NCBI RefSeq assembly: GCF_036347135.1
Contig: NZ_CP108938.1
Location: 6,076,001 to 6,140,000, forward strand
DNA length: 64,000 nt
DNA from: Streptomyces sp. NBC_00775
GTDB taxonomy: Bacteria > Actinomycetota > Actinomycetes > Streptomycetales > Streptomycetaceae
Direction of reading: 5' to 3'
The notes under the pieces were generated by a model. That model worked only from the letters and a program-made list of their open reading frames with translations, made no database searches and was not told the DNA's origin. Shown piece after piece: positions 1 through 6,543 of the stretch. A program made the translations under genes and the position numbers. Each line of letters begins with the position of its first letter. Within the stretch, counting starts at the first letter, position 1.

Positions 1-146
1 TGAACCCGCGTCCACCCCTCGTCACCCAGCCGCCGAAAGAGAGAGACCCGAGGCCACCCGCTCCCGAGGGCCCGCGAGGTGAGCAACACACCCCCTTCCA
101 CGAGCCCCCTCAACTCCGCACGCTCCACGGTCCCACTGTCCCGCAC
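1..146 (-). CDS. Unidentified protein, N-terminal part only, cut by window edge
   Basis: Reading leftward from a GTG at 146, a frame stays open to the window edge for 48 codons. It contains RAELRGLVEGGVLLTSRAL followed by a WPRVSLFRRLGDEGWTRV stretch, which looks like real protein rather than noise. By eye it is vaguely like the N-terminal winged-helix segment of AbiEi or DUF559-type proteins, but too little is present to name it. No strong ribosome site precedes the GTG, so the start may lie elsewhere. Confidence 0.35.
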   Translation of the reverse strand, partial: MRDSGTVERAELRGLVEGGVLLTSRALGSGWPRVSLFRRLGDEGWTRV

Positions 147-208
147 CGGCCCGGTCGCCCCCCGCCCCTGTGGATAACTCGCAGGGAGGTGGCCGGTGGG
201 CAGGGCAT

Positions 209-293
209 GAGGGATTGGCAGATGCGTGCCAGGGGTGGGCCTGTGGGGGCGGGCTATTGCGTCGAGAAGGTGGAACGGGATTGCCAATCCCTC
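209..293. repeat. 12-bp inverted repeat and nested palindrome downstream of the DUF397 gene
   Basis: GAGGGATTGGCA at 209-220 is repeated inverted as TGCCAATCCCTC at 282-293, with 61 nt between. The right arm lies in a local palindrome, GGATTGCCAATCC (278-290). It sits between the DUF397 stop and the edge gene, so it could be a terminator or a regulator-binding site. The rest of 147-309 shows nothing else I can name. Confidence 0.45.
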
Positions 294-309
294 TCGCCTT
301 TGAACTGGG

Positions 310-510
310 TTAGTGCTTGAGAGACGATAGGAAAGGGGTCCAGGAGGCCGTGGGGAACAGGAGTACTGGGCCGTTCTGGGATTTTGAGTCGCGGACGGGG
401 ATGACTCCGGGGTGGCCGGGGGCGACTTCGACGCATAGCCCGCCGTCGCCGTTGCTGTAGCTGCTCCTACGCCAGTCGGCCAAGCTCAAGTCCACCTGGG
501 TGCTTGTCAT
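310..510 (-). CDS. DUF397 domain protein (WhiJ-module small partner)
   Basis: This 66-residue protein has the DUF397 hallmarks: WRRSSYSNGDGGLCVEVAP near residues 13-31 and VRDSKSQNGPVLLFP further on. DUF397 proteins are small actinobacterial partners of XRE/DUF5753 regulators, as in the whiJ-type loci of Streptomyces, where such pairs influence development and antibiotic production. Here the gene overlaps the 3' end of the upstream XRE gene by 44 nt, so translation is probably coupled. The ATG at 510 is the only sensible start. The biochemical role is unknown for the family; some pairs have been discussed as toxin-antitoxin-like. Confidence 0.9.
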   Translation of the reverse strand: MTSTQVDLSLADWRRSSYSNGDGGLCVEVAPGHPGVIPVRDSKSQNGPVLLFPTASWTPFLSSLKH

Positions 511-1390
511 TTCGGTAGTCCTCTGCGGCTTTCTCGATCATCCTCAGGGACACCTCTGGCGGGAGTGCGGCAGCCCTGAGCCGATCGTAGGCCTTCATGT
601 ACTGCCTCACGAGCCCCGGATCATCGATGACCTGGCCGCTGTATATGCCCTCGGTGTACATCAGCGGAGGGGCATCTCCAAAGGTCAGGAACCTGGTCGT
701 TCCCATCATGAACGGGTGCGCTCCGGCATTCCACGGAAGGATCTGTGGAATGAAGCCGCGGTTCCTCGCCACCTCCGCGACGTGGGCGAGCTGGTCCGCC
801 ATCTCGCCGGGTCCGACTGTCGGTTGCCATAGCACTGCCTCGTGGAGAACGATCCAGGACTCGGGGGCCCTCGAGTCCTCGAAGAGCCACGCCCGCTCAC
901 GGCGCGCGTTCACCTTCGCGGCGACGGAGTCTTCGGCTTCCAGCGGGTGCGCCGCGCGGATCACGGCACGGATGTACGGCTCCAGTTGGAGTGGGCCGGG
1001 GATGAGCACGGGGTCCCAGTCCTCAATCTCCCGAGCGTGTCCTTCCAACTCCACGACATCGGCGTAGTACTCCGCGTGTCCACCCCTGCGGGCCTTGCGC
1101 ACATCCTCGCAGCGACGCCCGAAGAAGCCGTCGGTCGCGAGGACTTGGTCCACGTGCGCGGCCAGATCGCTGGGCATGCGCCGCTCACCTCGCTCGATCT
1201 CACTGAGGTGACTCTGGCCGTAGAAACTCCCTTCGACCAGCTGCTGAAGGGTGAGGCCCGCTTCCTCGCGCTTCCACCGCAACTCTTTGCCGTAGAAGCT
1301 CGGGACGCTCTCCGAGCCGTCGATCTCCTTGCGTCGCACCGTGGCTTCCGCCCATTCCACAACTACCGCGCTCAGTTCCACAGTTCGCAT
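467..1390 (-). CDS. XRE-family helix-turn-helix regulator with DUF5753 (WhiJ-like)
   Basis: The 307-residue protein carries an N-terminal HTH at about residues 33-90 (LRWKREEAGLTLQQLVEG, then a QSHLSEIERGERR recognition-helix region). A C-terminal DUF5753-type domain follows, with the family's PGPLQLEPYIRAVI, RRERAW, LHEAVLWQPTVG and FIPQILPWNAGAHP motifs. This is the usual Streptomyces WhiJ/AbaA-like regulator. It is transcribed with the DUF397 gene and opposite to the ATP-binding gene at 1503, giving the three-gene layout seen at other whiJ-type loci. A second regulator of the same family lies at 45626-46483. Confidence 0.92.
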   Translation of the reverse strand: MRTVELSAVVVEWAEATVRRKEIDGSESVPSFYGKELRWKREEAGLTLQQLVEGSFYGQSHLSEIERGERRMPSDLAAHVDQVLATDGFFGRRCEDVRKARRGGHAEYYADVVELEGHAREIEDWDPVLIPGPLQLEPYIRAVIRAAHPLEAEDSVAAKVNARRERAWLFEDSRAPESWIVLHEAVLWQPTVGPGEMADQLAHVAEVARNRGFIPQILPWNAGAHPFMMGTTRFLTFGDAPPLMYTEGIYSGQVIDDPGLVRQYMKAYDRLRAAALPPEVSLRMIEKAAEDYRNDKHPGGLELGRLA

Positions 1391-1462
1391 TCGGGATGCC
1401 GAACTCCTGTCACGGTACGCGCTGTCACGTCATCGTGTGACTGATTCATTACGGAACGCGAC

Positions 1463-1487
1463 GGCTCGGCTCGGCTCGGCTCGGCTC
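1463..1487 (+). repeat. Five tandem GGCTC pentamers in the leader of the ATP-binding gene
   Basis: GGCTC is repeated five times without interruption, ending just before the AAGGAAGG ribosome site of the gene starting at 1503. Pentanucleotide tracts can change length by slippage. If the start at 1503 is right, the tract lies in the 5' leader. Confidence 0.7.
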
Positions 1488-1502
1488 AAGGAAGGCGTAC
1501 AC

Positions 1503-2096
1503 ATGCAAGCCCACCAACCCCCCACCGCCCACGACGTGGAACGCTGCGTGGACGAACTCCGCGCCGCCCTCGTGGCCCACGGCCTCACGCTGCCCTCCCT
1601 GCGCGTCGACCTGCCGAGTTTCGCGGGCACGTACAGGCCCCCGGCGGGGCTGGTGGCGCTCGGCAACTGCAACACCGCGACCGCGCGCAGGCTTACGGCC
1701 GTGCTCCAGGGGGACGGCCGGGACCCCAGCGCAGCTCATCTCGAACTCGACCTGCTCGCCGTACCCAAGGCGGTGCCGGACCTGCGCCGCGCCGTACGGG
1801 GGCATCTGGGCGAGCCCTGCGCGGATGTTCAGCTCTGCGTCACCGAACTGGTGGCCAACGTCATCCGGCATGTGGGGGAGGGGACTCCGGTACGCGTACG
1901 GGTGTTCCGGGCGGAGGCCCGCACCCGCGTCGAGGTCACCGACCCCGATCCGCGCGCCCTGCCCGTCCTCCTGCATGCCACGGGCGACGACGGGTCCGGG
2001 CGCGGCCTTGCCCTGCTTGAGGCGGTGGCGTTGAGGTGGGGTGTGGAGCAGAGAGGTGCGAGCAAGACCGTGTGGTGTGAGTTGGGGGAGGGGTAG
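1503..2096 (+). CDS. ATP-binding protein, anti-sigma-factor-like histidine kinase domain
   Basis: The 197-residue protein ends in a GHKL/HATPase_c_2 domain. An N-box-like segment reads LCVTELVANVIRHVGEGTPVRVRVF, followed by VEVTDPDPRALPV and the glycine motif GDDGSGRGLALLEAVALRWGV. Proteins of this size in Streptomyces resemble SpoIIAB/RsbW anti-sigma kinases. An ATP-binding protein is a regular third member of whiJ-type loci, and this one diverges from the XRE gene. The ATG at 1503 is preferred because AAGGAAGG lies 7 nt upstream; an in-frame start at 1329 would run back across the divergent promoter. The stop overlaps the next gene's GTG by one base. Confidence 0.85.
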   Translation: MQAHQPPTAHDVERCVDELRAALVAHGLTLPSLRVDLPSFAGTYRPPAGLVALGNCNTATARRLTAVLQGDGRDPSAAHLELDLLAVPKAVPDLRRAVRGHLGEPCADVQLCVTELVANVIRHVGEGTPVRVRVFRAEARTRVEVTDPDPRALPVLLHATGDDGSGRGLALLEAVALRWGVEQRGASKTVWCELGEG

Positions 2097-2449
2097 TGCG
2101 CCTGCTGGTCCTGCTGCTGTCACGCCTGCTCGCGCTGTTGCTCCCCGGCACCGGCAGGCGGCGGCGCGGTGTGCGGGATCTCGGGCCCACGGAAGTGTCC
2201 CCGTGGCCGAGGCGTCCGCGACCGGACCCCGGCGCGGCACTCGCCCTCCCACGCCTTCGCAGCCCGTACGCCCGCGAAGCCGCCACAGACCACCGCGTCG
2301 ACGTCACCGCCGCCCCGCTCACTCGCCCCTACTACCGCGCGGCGGAGAAGCAGCGGCTCCAGGAGGAACGGCGCTTGGCGCTGTTGTTCGCACTGGAAGG
2401 CGTGGACTTCGGACCGGCAGCTATTCACGGTGTGATGGTGGGCTCATGA
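2096..2449 (+). CDS. Small basic hypothetical protein coupled to the ATP-binding gene
   Basis: The GTG start shares its first base with the stop codon of the preceding gene (TAGTG), which implies translational coupling. The 117 residues begin with a leucine-rich hydrophobic stretch (LLVLLLSRLLALLLPG) that could be a single membrane anchor. A proline- and arginine-rich middle and a charged RAAEKQRLQEERRLALLFALEG helix follow. I do not recognise a family. The position suggests an accessory to the anti-sigma-like protein, possibly anchoring it, but that is inference. Confidence 0.65.
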   Translation: MRLLVLLLSRLLALLLPGTGRRRRGVRDLGPTEVSPWPRRPRPDPGAALALPRLRSPYAREAATDHRVDVTAAPLTRPYYRAAEKQRLQEERRLALLFALEGVDFGPAAIHGVMVGS

Positions 2450-2583
2450 GGGGCGGACGTATCGCGGCCGGGGTGTCAGGGGTTGTGCCGTGGAGCGTCA
2501 GGGGCGTGTGGCGGACGTACGAAAGGGAGTTGGATGCGACGTTGGGGGCCGAGGGCATCGCTTGGCCCCCAACGCGTGACAGT

Positions 2584-2754
2584 TCAGGTCGCGTGCATGT
2601 CGTCCGTGGTGACGGGGGTGTCCGTGGCATGCATGTCGTCCGTGGTGACGGGGGTGTCCGTGGCATGCATGTCGGCGAATGCCGGTGCTGACGTGCCGAT
2701 CGCGGCAGCGGCCGCGATGGCCACGGTGACGAGGGCCTTCTTGGTGCGAGTCAT
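2584..2754 (-). CDS. Small secreted peptide with AfsS-like DxHAT repeats
   Basis: The 56-residue product starts MTRTKKALVTVAIAAAAAIG and has a clear Sec signal peptide: basic start, alanine-rich core and likely cleavage after APAFA. The mature part is only about 29 residues and consists of 2.5 copies of a 12-residue unit, DMHATDTPVTTD. The first ATG of the longer open frame lies at 2877, but ATG 2754 has GGAG 5 nt upstream and begins the signal peptide, so it is chosen. The unit has the same period and DxHATD core as neighbouring AfsS (2936-3109), which has no signal peptide. It looks like a secreted paralogue of AfsS; its function is unknown. Confidence 0.75.
   Translation of the reverse strand: MTRTKKALVTVAIAAAAAIGTSAPAFADMHATDTPVTTDDMHATDTPVTTDDMHAT
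2595..2675 (-). repeat. 36-bp tandem repeat encoding the secreted peptide's DxHAT units
   Basis: Two identical 36-bp units (2595-2630 and 2631-2666) and the start of a third lie head to tail. They encode the 12-residue units of the secreted peptide. The absence of silent differences points to recent duplication or ongoing homogenisation. Confidence 0.9.
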
Positions 2755-2792
2755 GCCAACTCCACGGGGAGAGGGGATCTCTGGACACCGAG

Positions 2793-2835
2793 TGACGCTA
2801 GCGTCAGGAGCGGCGATTGTTCGAGTGGCTCGAAC
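2793..2835. promoter_or_regulatory. Two palindromes upstream of the secreted DxHAT gene
   Basis: TGACGCTAGCGTCA at 2793-2806 is a perfect 14-bp palindrome. GTTCGAGTGGCTCGAAC at 2819-2835 has 7-bp arms around TGG. Both lie in the 181-bp gap between afsS and the secreted-peptide gene, 39-81 bp before its start, where a promoter and operators would be expected. The regulator is unknown. Confidence 0.5.
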
Positions 2836-2935
2836 GGTTCCCGCCACGGGATGGCGTGAACCGTGCATCGGACACACGTCGGCCGCGACGGCTCCCCCTC
2901 CGCGCCGCCGCGGCCGATCCCCGTGGTGTGTAGGT

Positions 2936-3109
2936 CTAGAAGGGGCGCTCAGTCGTCGCGTGAGCGTCCAGGGTGGTGATCTCCTCGTCGGTCGCGTGAG
3001 CGTCCGCGGGCTTGAGCTCTTCGTCGGTGGCGTGGGCGTCCAGCGTCGTGAGCTCTTCGTCGGTGGCGTGCGCGTCGTCCGGCTTGACGGTGTCCGTGTT
3101 GTCGGCCAT
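2936..3109 (-). CDS. afsS: AfsS, small repeat protein activating secondary metabolism
   Basis: This 57-residue acidic protein contains four copies of a roughly 12-residue unit: DAHATDEELTTL, DAHATDEELKPA, DAHATDEEITTL and a final DAHATTERPF. AfsS of S. coelicolor (63 residues, sigma-like, with TTLDxHA-type repeats) is encoded just downstream of afsR and mediates AfsR's effect on antibiotic production. Size, repeat and position match. ATG 3109 is preceded by AAGGGAG at good spacing. The gene lies 209 bp downstream of afsR in the same direction, with a hairpin and a candidate AfsR-binding direct repeat between. How AfsS works biochemically is unsettled. Confidence 0.85.
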   Translation of the reverse strand: MADNTDTVKPDDAHATDEELTTLDAHATDEELKPADAHATDEEITTLDAHATTERPF

Positions 3110-3151
3110 GGCGGTCAACTCCCTTGATCTCGGGCAGTGAAGTGCTGAACG

Positions 3152-3191
3152 TGCCCGTCCGGCGACTCCCCCGAGGGCCGCCGGACGGGCA
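3152..3191 (-). terminator. Hairpin between afsR and afsS
   Basis: TGCCCGTCCGGCG (3152-3164) pairs perfectly with CGCCGGACGGGCA (3179-3191) around a 14-nt loop. It lies in the afsR-afsS gap, 42 nt before the afsS start codon. It could terminate afsR read-through, or, if afsS transcription begins upstream, form an attenuator in the afsS leader. No U-tract is present, as is usual in Streptomyces. Confidence 0.6.
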
Positions 3192-3284
3192 TTCGTAAGG
3201 CCGTTCACCCTAACGGTGCGGCCGAGGACCGAGCCGTCTGCCCCCCGACACGACGGACCGGCACACATGAGAGTGACGGTCCGC

Positions 3285-3303
3285 GATAAACGATTGATGA
3301 ACG
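3285..3303 (-). promoter_or_regulatory. Candidate AfsR/PhoP-type direct repeat upstream of afsS
   Basis: On the afsS strand CGTTCATC is followed 11 bp later by CGTTTATC. SARP-type activators bind short direct repeats spaced by one helical turn near the -35 region, and AfsR and PhoP are known to bind overlapping sites at the S. coelicolor afsS promoter. Sequence, spacing and position fit, but the promoter start is not mapped here. Confidence 0.5.
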
Positions 3304-3318
3304 GTCGAAGCGCCCAGG

Positions 3319-6276
3319 TCAGGCGACTGCGGCCGGACTGATGAGGGAGCGCACCTCGTCGGCCTCCGGGGAGCCGAGGTCCTCGAAGATCTGCAAAGAA
3401 TCTCGCCAGCACACCTGAGCTCGATCGATGTGTCCGATCAACGACAGTGCGCGGCCGAGGACCGTGAGCACGTTGGCGCGCCGCCACTCGCCGCCGATCC
3501 CGCGCAGCACCGCGAGGGCTTGTTCGGCGTGCGCGGCGGCCTGAGCCGGCGAGCGGTCGGAAAGATGCAGCTCGGCGAGTCGGAACAACGTCATTCCGTG
3601 CCACAGACGTTGTCTGCTGTCGTGGAACACGTCCAGTGCCGCCAGGAGCGCCGACTGTGCTTCCGCGGTCTTTCCCGCACTCGTCAGCGCGAGGCCCAAG
3701 GCGTATTTCCCGTTGGCGAGACGGAGGGTCTGGCCCGTGACGTCCTGCTCGTAGATCTCGATCCCCGACTCGGCGAGCGTTACGGCGCTCTCCGTTCGAC
3801 CGGTGGCGAGGTGGACACGAGAGAGGTTGCACAGCGCAGCGGCGGCACCCGGCTGGTTGCCGTCGGTGCGGAAGGCGTCCAGTGCGCGCTCGAAATGGGC
3901 TTCCGCATCGGCATGGCGACCCTCGTAGAGCGCGATGATGCCCCGCTGATTCGGGGCCTGCCCGCAGGCCACGGGATCGTCTGCCGAGAGCCCGAGTCGC
4001 AGGGCCCGCTCGCCCTCTTCTTCCGCCTCGGCGAAGCGTCCACAGACGCTGTGAACGTGGGAGAGCATCGTACGAGCCCGTCCCTCCGCCCAAGGATCTC
4101 CGGTGCGCTGGGCTGCGTCGCTCACAGCGGTGGCGGCTTGTGCGAACTGGAGTGCGTTGGCTCCGGACTCGCCCAGATCCACCGCGGCCATCAGCAAGTC
4201 GGCCGCCTTGCGCTGCAGTCCGGCCGTCGCCGCTTGCTGGGCGCAGGCGAGCAGGCAGTTCGACTCGCTGAACAGCCACTCCAACGCCCGGTCGCGGTCG
4301 GGGAAGGACAACCCCGGCCAGTCGGTGCCCGCGAAGTGCTCCAGCACCCGCTCACCCGGCCGCTCAATCGCATAAACCCCCGCCGCCGTAGCCAGATAAA
4401 AGTCCAGCAACCGCGACATCGCCGCCTCCCGCTCACTCGGCGGCTGCTCGTCCCGCTCCGCGCAAGCACGCGCGTAGAGGCGTACGAGGTCGTGGTACCG
4501 GTAGCGGCCGGGCGCCGCGGACTCCAGGAGCGACGTGTCGACGAGGGACTCCAGCAGGTCTTCCGTGTCCTCGAGCGGAAGGTCCAGCACCGCCGCAGCG
4601 GCCGCCACGGAGATGTCCGGGCCGTCGGCGAGGCCCAGGAGGCGGAACGCGCGCGCCTGCGCCGGCTCCAGCTGCCCGTACCCCAGCTCGAAAGTCGCCT
4701 TCACCGCCAAGTCCCCGGCCTGGAGTTCGTCCAGGCGCCGTCGCTCGTCCGCCAGCTTCGCCGCCAGTACCGAGACCGTCCAGGTGCGCCGGGCGGCCAG
4801 TCGTGACGCCGCGATGCGGATGGCGAGGGGCAGGAAGCCGCACGCCGCGACCACGTCCAGGGCGGCCTCCCGCTCGGAGGCGACCCGCTCCTGGCCCACG
4901 ATCTTGGTGAAGAGCTGGAGGGCCTCTTCGGGGGACATGACGTCCAGGTCCACCAGATGGGCGCCCGCGAGGTCCACCATCCGTACCCGGGAGGTGACCA
5001 GCGCCGCGCAGCCCTCCATCCCGGGCAGCAGGGGACGGACTTGCGCGGCATCGCGGGCGTTGTCCAGCAGTACCAGTACCCGGCGGCCGTCGAGGACCGA
5101 GCGGTACAGGGCCGAGCGTTCCTCCAGGGAGTCGGGGATCGCGGAGTCGGCCGTGCCGAGGGCGCGCAGGAAGGCGCCCAGGACCGTTTCCGGTTCCGCC
5201 GCTCTCGAACCCGCGCCCTGAAGGTCCACGTACAGCTGGCCGTCCGGGAAGGCGGCGCGCGCCTGGTGGGCGACGTGTACGGCCAGGGTCGTCTTGCCCA
5301 CGCCGCCGATCCCCGCCAGCGCCGAAACCGCCATGACCCGGCCCTGGTCCTTCGAAGCGGAGGCCAGGACGTCGCTCAGTTCCTGCACGAAGGACGACCG
5401 GCCGGTGAAGTCCGTGACCGTGGCGGGCAGTTGGGCGGGGCGGACGGGTGCGGCGGCGGGTTCGGCGGCCGGGGCCGACGGTTCGGCGAGGGCCGGGTCC
5501 GCCTGGAGTATGCGCTGCTGGAGTTCCTTCAGGCCCGCCCGCGGGTCCACACCCAGCTCGTCGGCGAGCAGGCGCCGCGTGTCCGCGTACACCGCGAGGG
5601 CCTCCGCCTGCCGGCCGCTGCGGTACAGCGCCAGCATCAGCAGCTCGCGCAACCGCTCCCGCAGCGGATGCGCCGCCGTCAGGGCCGTCAGCTCCGAGAC
5701 CGCCTCCGCGTGGCAGCCCTGCTCCAGGTCCATGTCGAGCCGCCACTCCAGCAGTTGGAGCCGCCACTCCTCCAACCGGGCGCGCTGTGTCTCGGCGTAC
5801 GGCCCGGGAACGCTCGCCAGCACCTCGCCGTCCCACAGGCCGAGGGCGTCGCGCAGCACCTCGCGGGCATGGCAGAGGTCACCGGAGGCGCGGGCCTTCT
5901 CGGCCTCGGCCGCCAGTTCCTGGGCGCGGGCGAGGTCCAGCGCGCCCTCGCCGAGGGACCGGATCGCGTACCCGCCCGACTCGCTGACCAGGACTTCGGG
6001 GCCCAGCGTCTTGCGGAGCCGGGAGGCGTACGTCCGTACGGCGGCCAGGGCCTGGGACGGGGGTTCGTCGCCCCATAGCGCGTCGATGAGCTCGGAGGCC
6101 GTCGCCGTGCGGCCCTCGCGGAGCAGCAGCGCGGCCAGCAGGGCGCGTTGCTGCGGGGATCCCGCCGGCAGGGGAACCTCGTCACGCCAGGCGCGCACCG
6201 GTCCGAGCACGCTGAAGCGCAACGCCGCCGATTCCTCGCGACGCCACTGCTCCGGTACTCGCGGCACACCGTCCAT
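3319..6276 (-). CDS. afsR: AfsR, SARP-type global regulator with NB-ARC ATPase and TPRs
   Basis: The 985-residue protein has the full AfsR architecture. An OmpR-type winged helix (about 19-98, LRFSVLGPVRAWRDEVPLPAG) is followed by a bacterial transcriptional activator domain (about 105-255). An NB-ARC ATPase follows, with Walker A GIGGVGKTT at 322-330 and a Walker B-like LVLLDNARDA from 401. A tetratricopeptide region occupies about 650-960. S. coelicolor AfsR is about 993 residues, is phosphorylated by Ser/Thr kinases such as AfsK, and activates afsS. The ATG at 6276 gives MDGVPRVPEQ, consistent with the family. No afsK-like kinase gene lies in the window. Confidence 0.9.
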   Translation of the reverse strand: MDGVPRVPEQWRREESAALRFSVLGPVRAWRDEVPLPAGSPQQRALLAALLLREGRTATASELIDALWGDEPPSQALAAVRTYASRLRKTLGPEVLVSESGGYAIRSLGEGALDLARAQELAAEAEKARASGDLCHAREVLRDALGLWDGEVLASVPGPYAETQRARLEEWRLQLLEWRLDMDLEQGCHAEAVSELTALTAAHPLRERLRELLMLALYRSGRQAEALAVYADTRRLLADELGVDPRAGLKELQQRILQADPALAEPSAPAAEPAAAPVRPAQLPATVTDFTGRSSFVQELSDVLASASKDQGRVMAVSALAGIGGVGKTTLAVHVAHQARAAFPDGQLYVDLQGAGSRAAEPETVLGAFLRALGTADSAIPDSLEERSALYRSVLDGRRVLVLLDNARDAAQVRPLLPGMEGCAALVTSRVRMVDLAGAHLVDLDVMSPEEALQLFTKIVGQERVASEREAALDVVAACGFLPLAIRIAASRLAARRTWTVSVLAAKLADERRRLDELQAGDLAVKATFELGYGQLEPAQARAFRLLGLADGPDISVAAAAAVLDLPLEDTEDLLESLVDTSLLESAAPGRYRYHDLVRLYARACAERDEQPPSEREAAMSRLLDFYLATAAGVYAIERPGERVLEHFAGTDWPGLSFPDRDRALEWLFSESNCLLACAQQAATAGLQRKAADLLMAAVDLGESGANALQFAQAATAVSDAAQRTGDPWAEGRARTMLSHVHSVCGRFAEAEEEGERALRLGLSADDPVACGQAPNQRGIIALYEGRHADAEAHFERALDAFRTDGNQPGAAAALCNLSRVHLATGRTESAVTLAESGIEIYEQDVTGQTLRLANGKYALGLALTSAGKTAEAQSALLAALDVFHDSRQRLWHGMTLFRLAELHLSDRSPAQAAAHAEQALAVLRGIGGEWRRANVLTVLGRALSLIGHIDRAQVCWRDSLQIFEDLGSPEADEVRSLISPAAVA

Positions 6277-6516
6277 CGCTGCCCCCTGCCGAACCGTCAG
6301 TACAACGAGGCCAGTTTGCCTTGTTCATGGCGGATGCGTCAGCCGTGCGAGACGGCGATCACAGACAGCCGGACGGGACACCACAAGGTCCTCACACACT
6401 CTCCCCACACAACCGCACACACTCGACCAATCCGGACGCCCGGCAAGGGAGCGGACAGGTGCCCGACGATGGCGGACGGACGGCGAATGGGTGGCGGACG
6501 GGTAGCCCGCGAGTAG

Positions 6517-6531
6517 CTGACGGGTCGTCAG
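6517..6531. promoter_or_regulatory. CTGACGNNNCGTCAG operator-like palindrome, copy 1
   Basis: CTGACGGGTCGTCAG has perfect 6-bp arms and a 3-bp centre. It ends 12 bp before the amidohydrolase start, within the afsR-amidohydrolase divergent gap, so it probably controls the amidohydrolase. Identical arms recur at 7841, 7884 (one mismatch), 9667 (one mismatch), 9727 and 44086. Confidence 0.8.
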
Positions 6532-6543
6532 ATCAGCGCTACC

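Noticed and set aside
2595..2675. Possible CRISPR-like array of 36-bp repeats
   Set aside because: The units are directly adjacent without spacers and encode the repeat peptide in frame; no cas genes are present.
4433..5836. Long reverse-strand open frame inside afsR
   Set aside because: It is a shifted-frame shadow of afsR with Arg/Gly/Pro-rich, non-protein-like composition, as expected in high-GC DNA.
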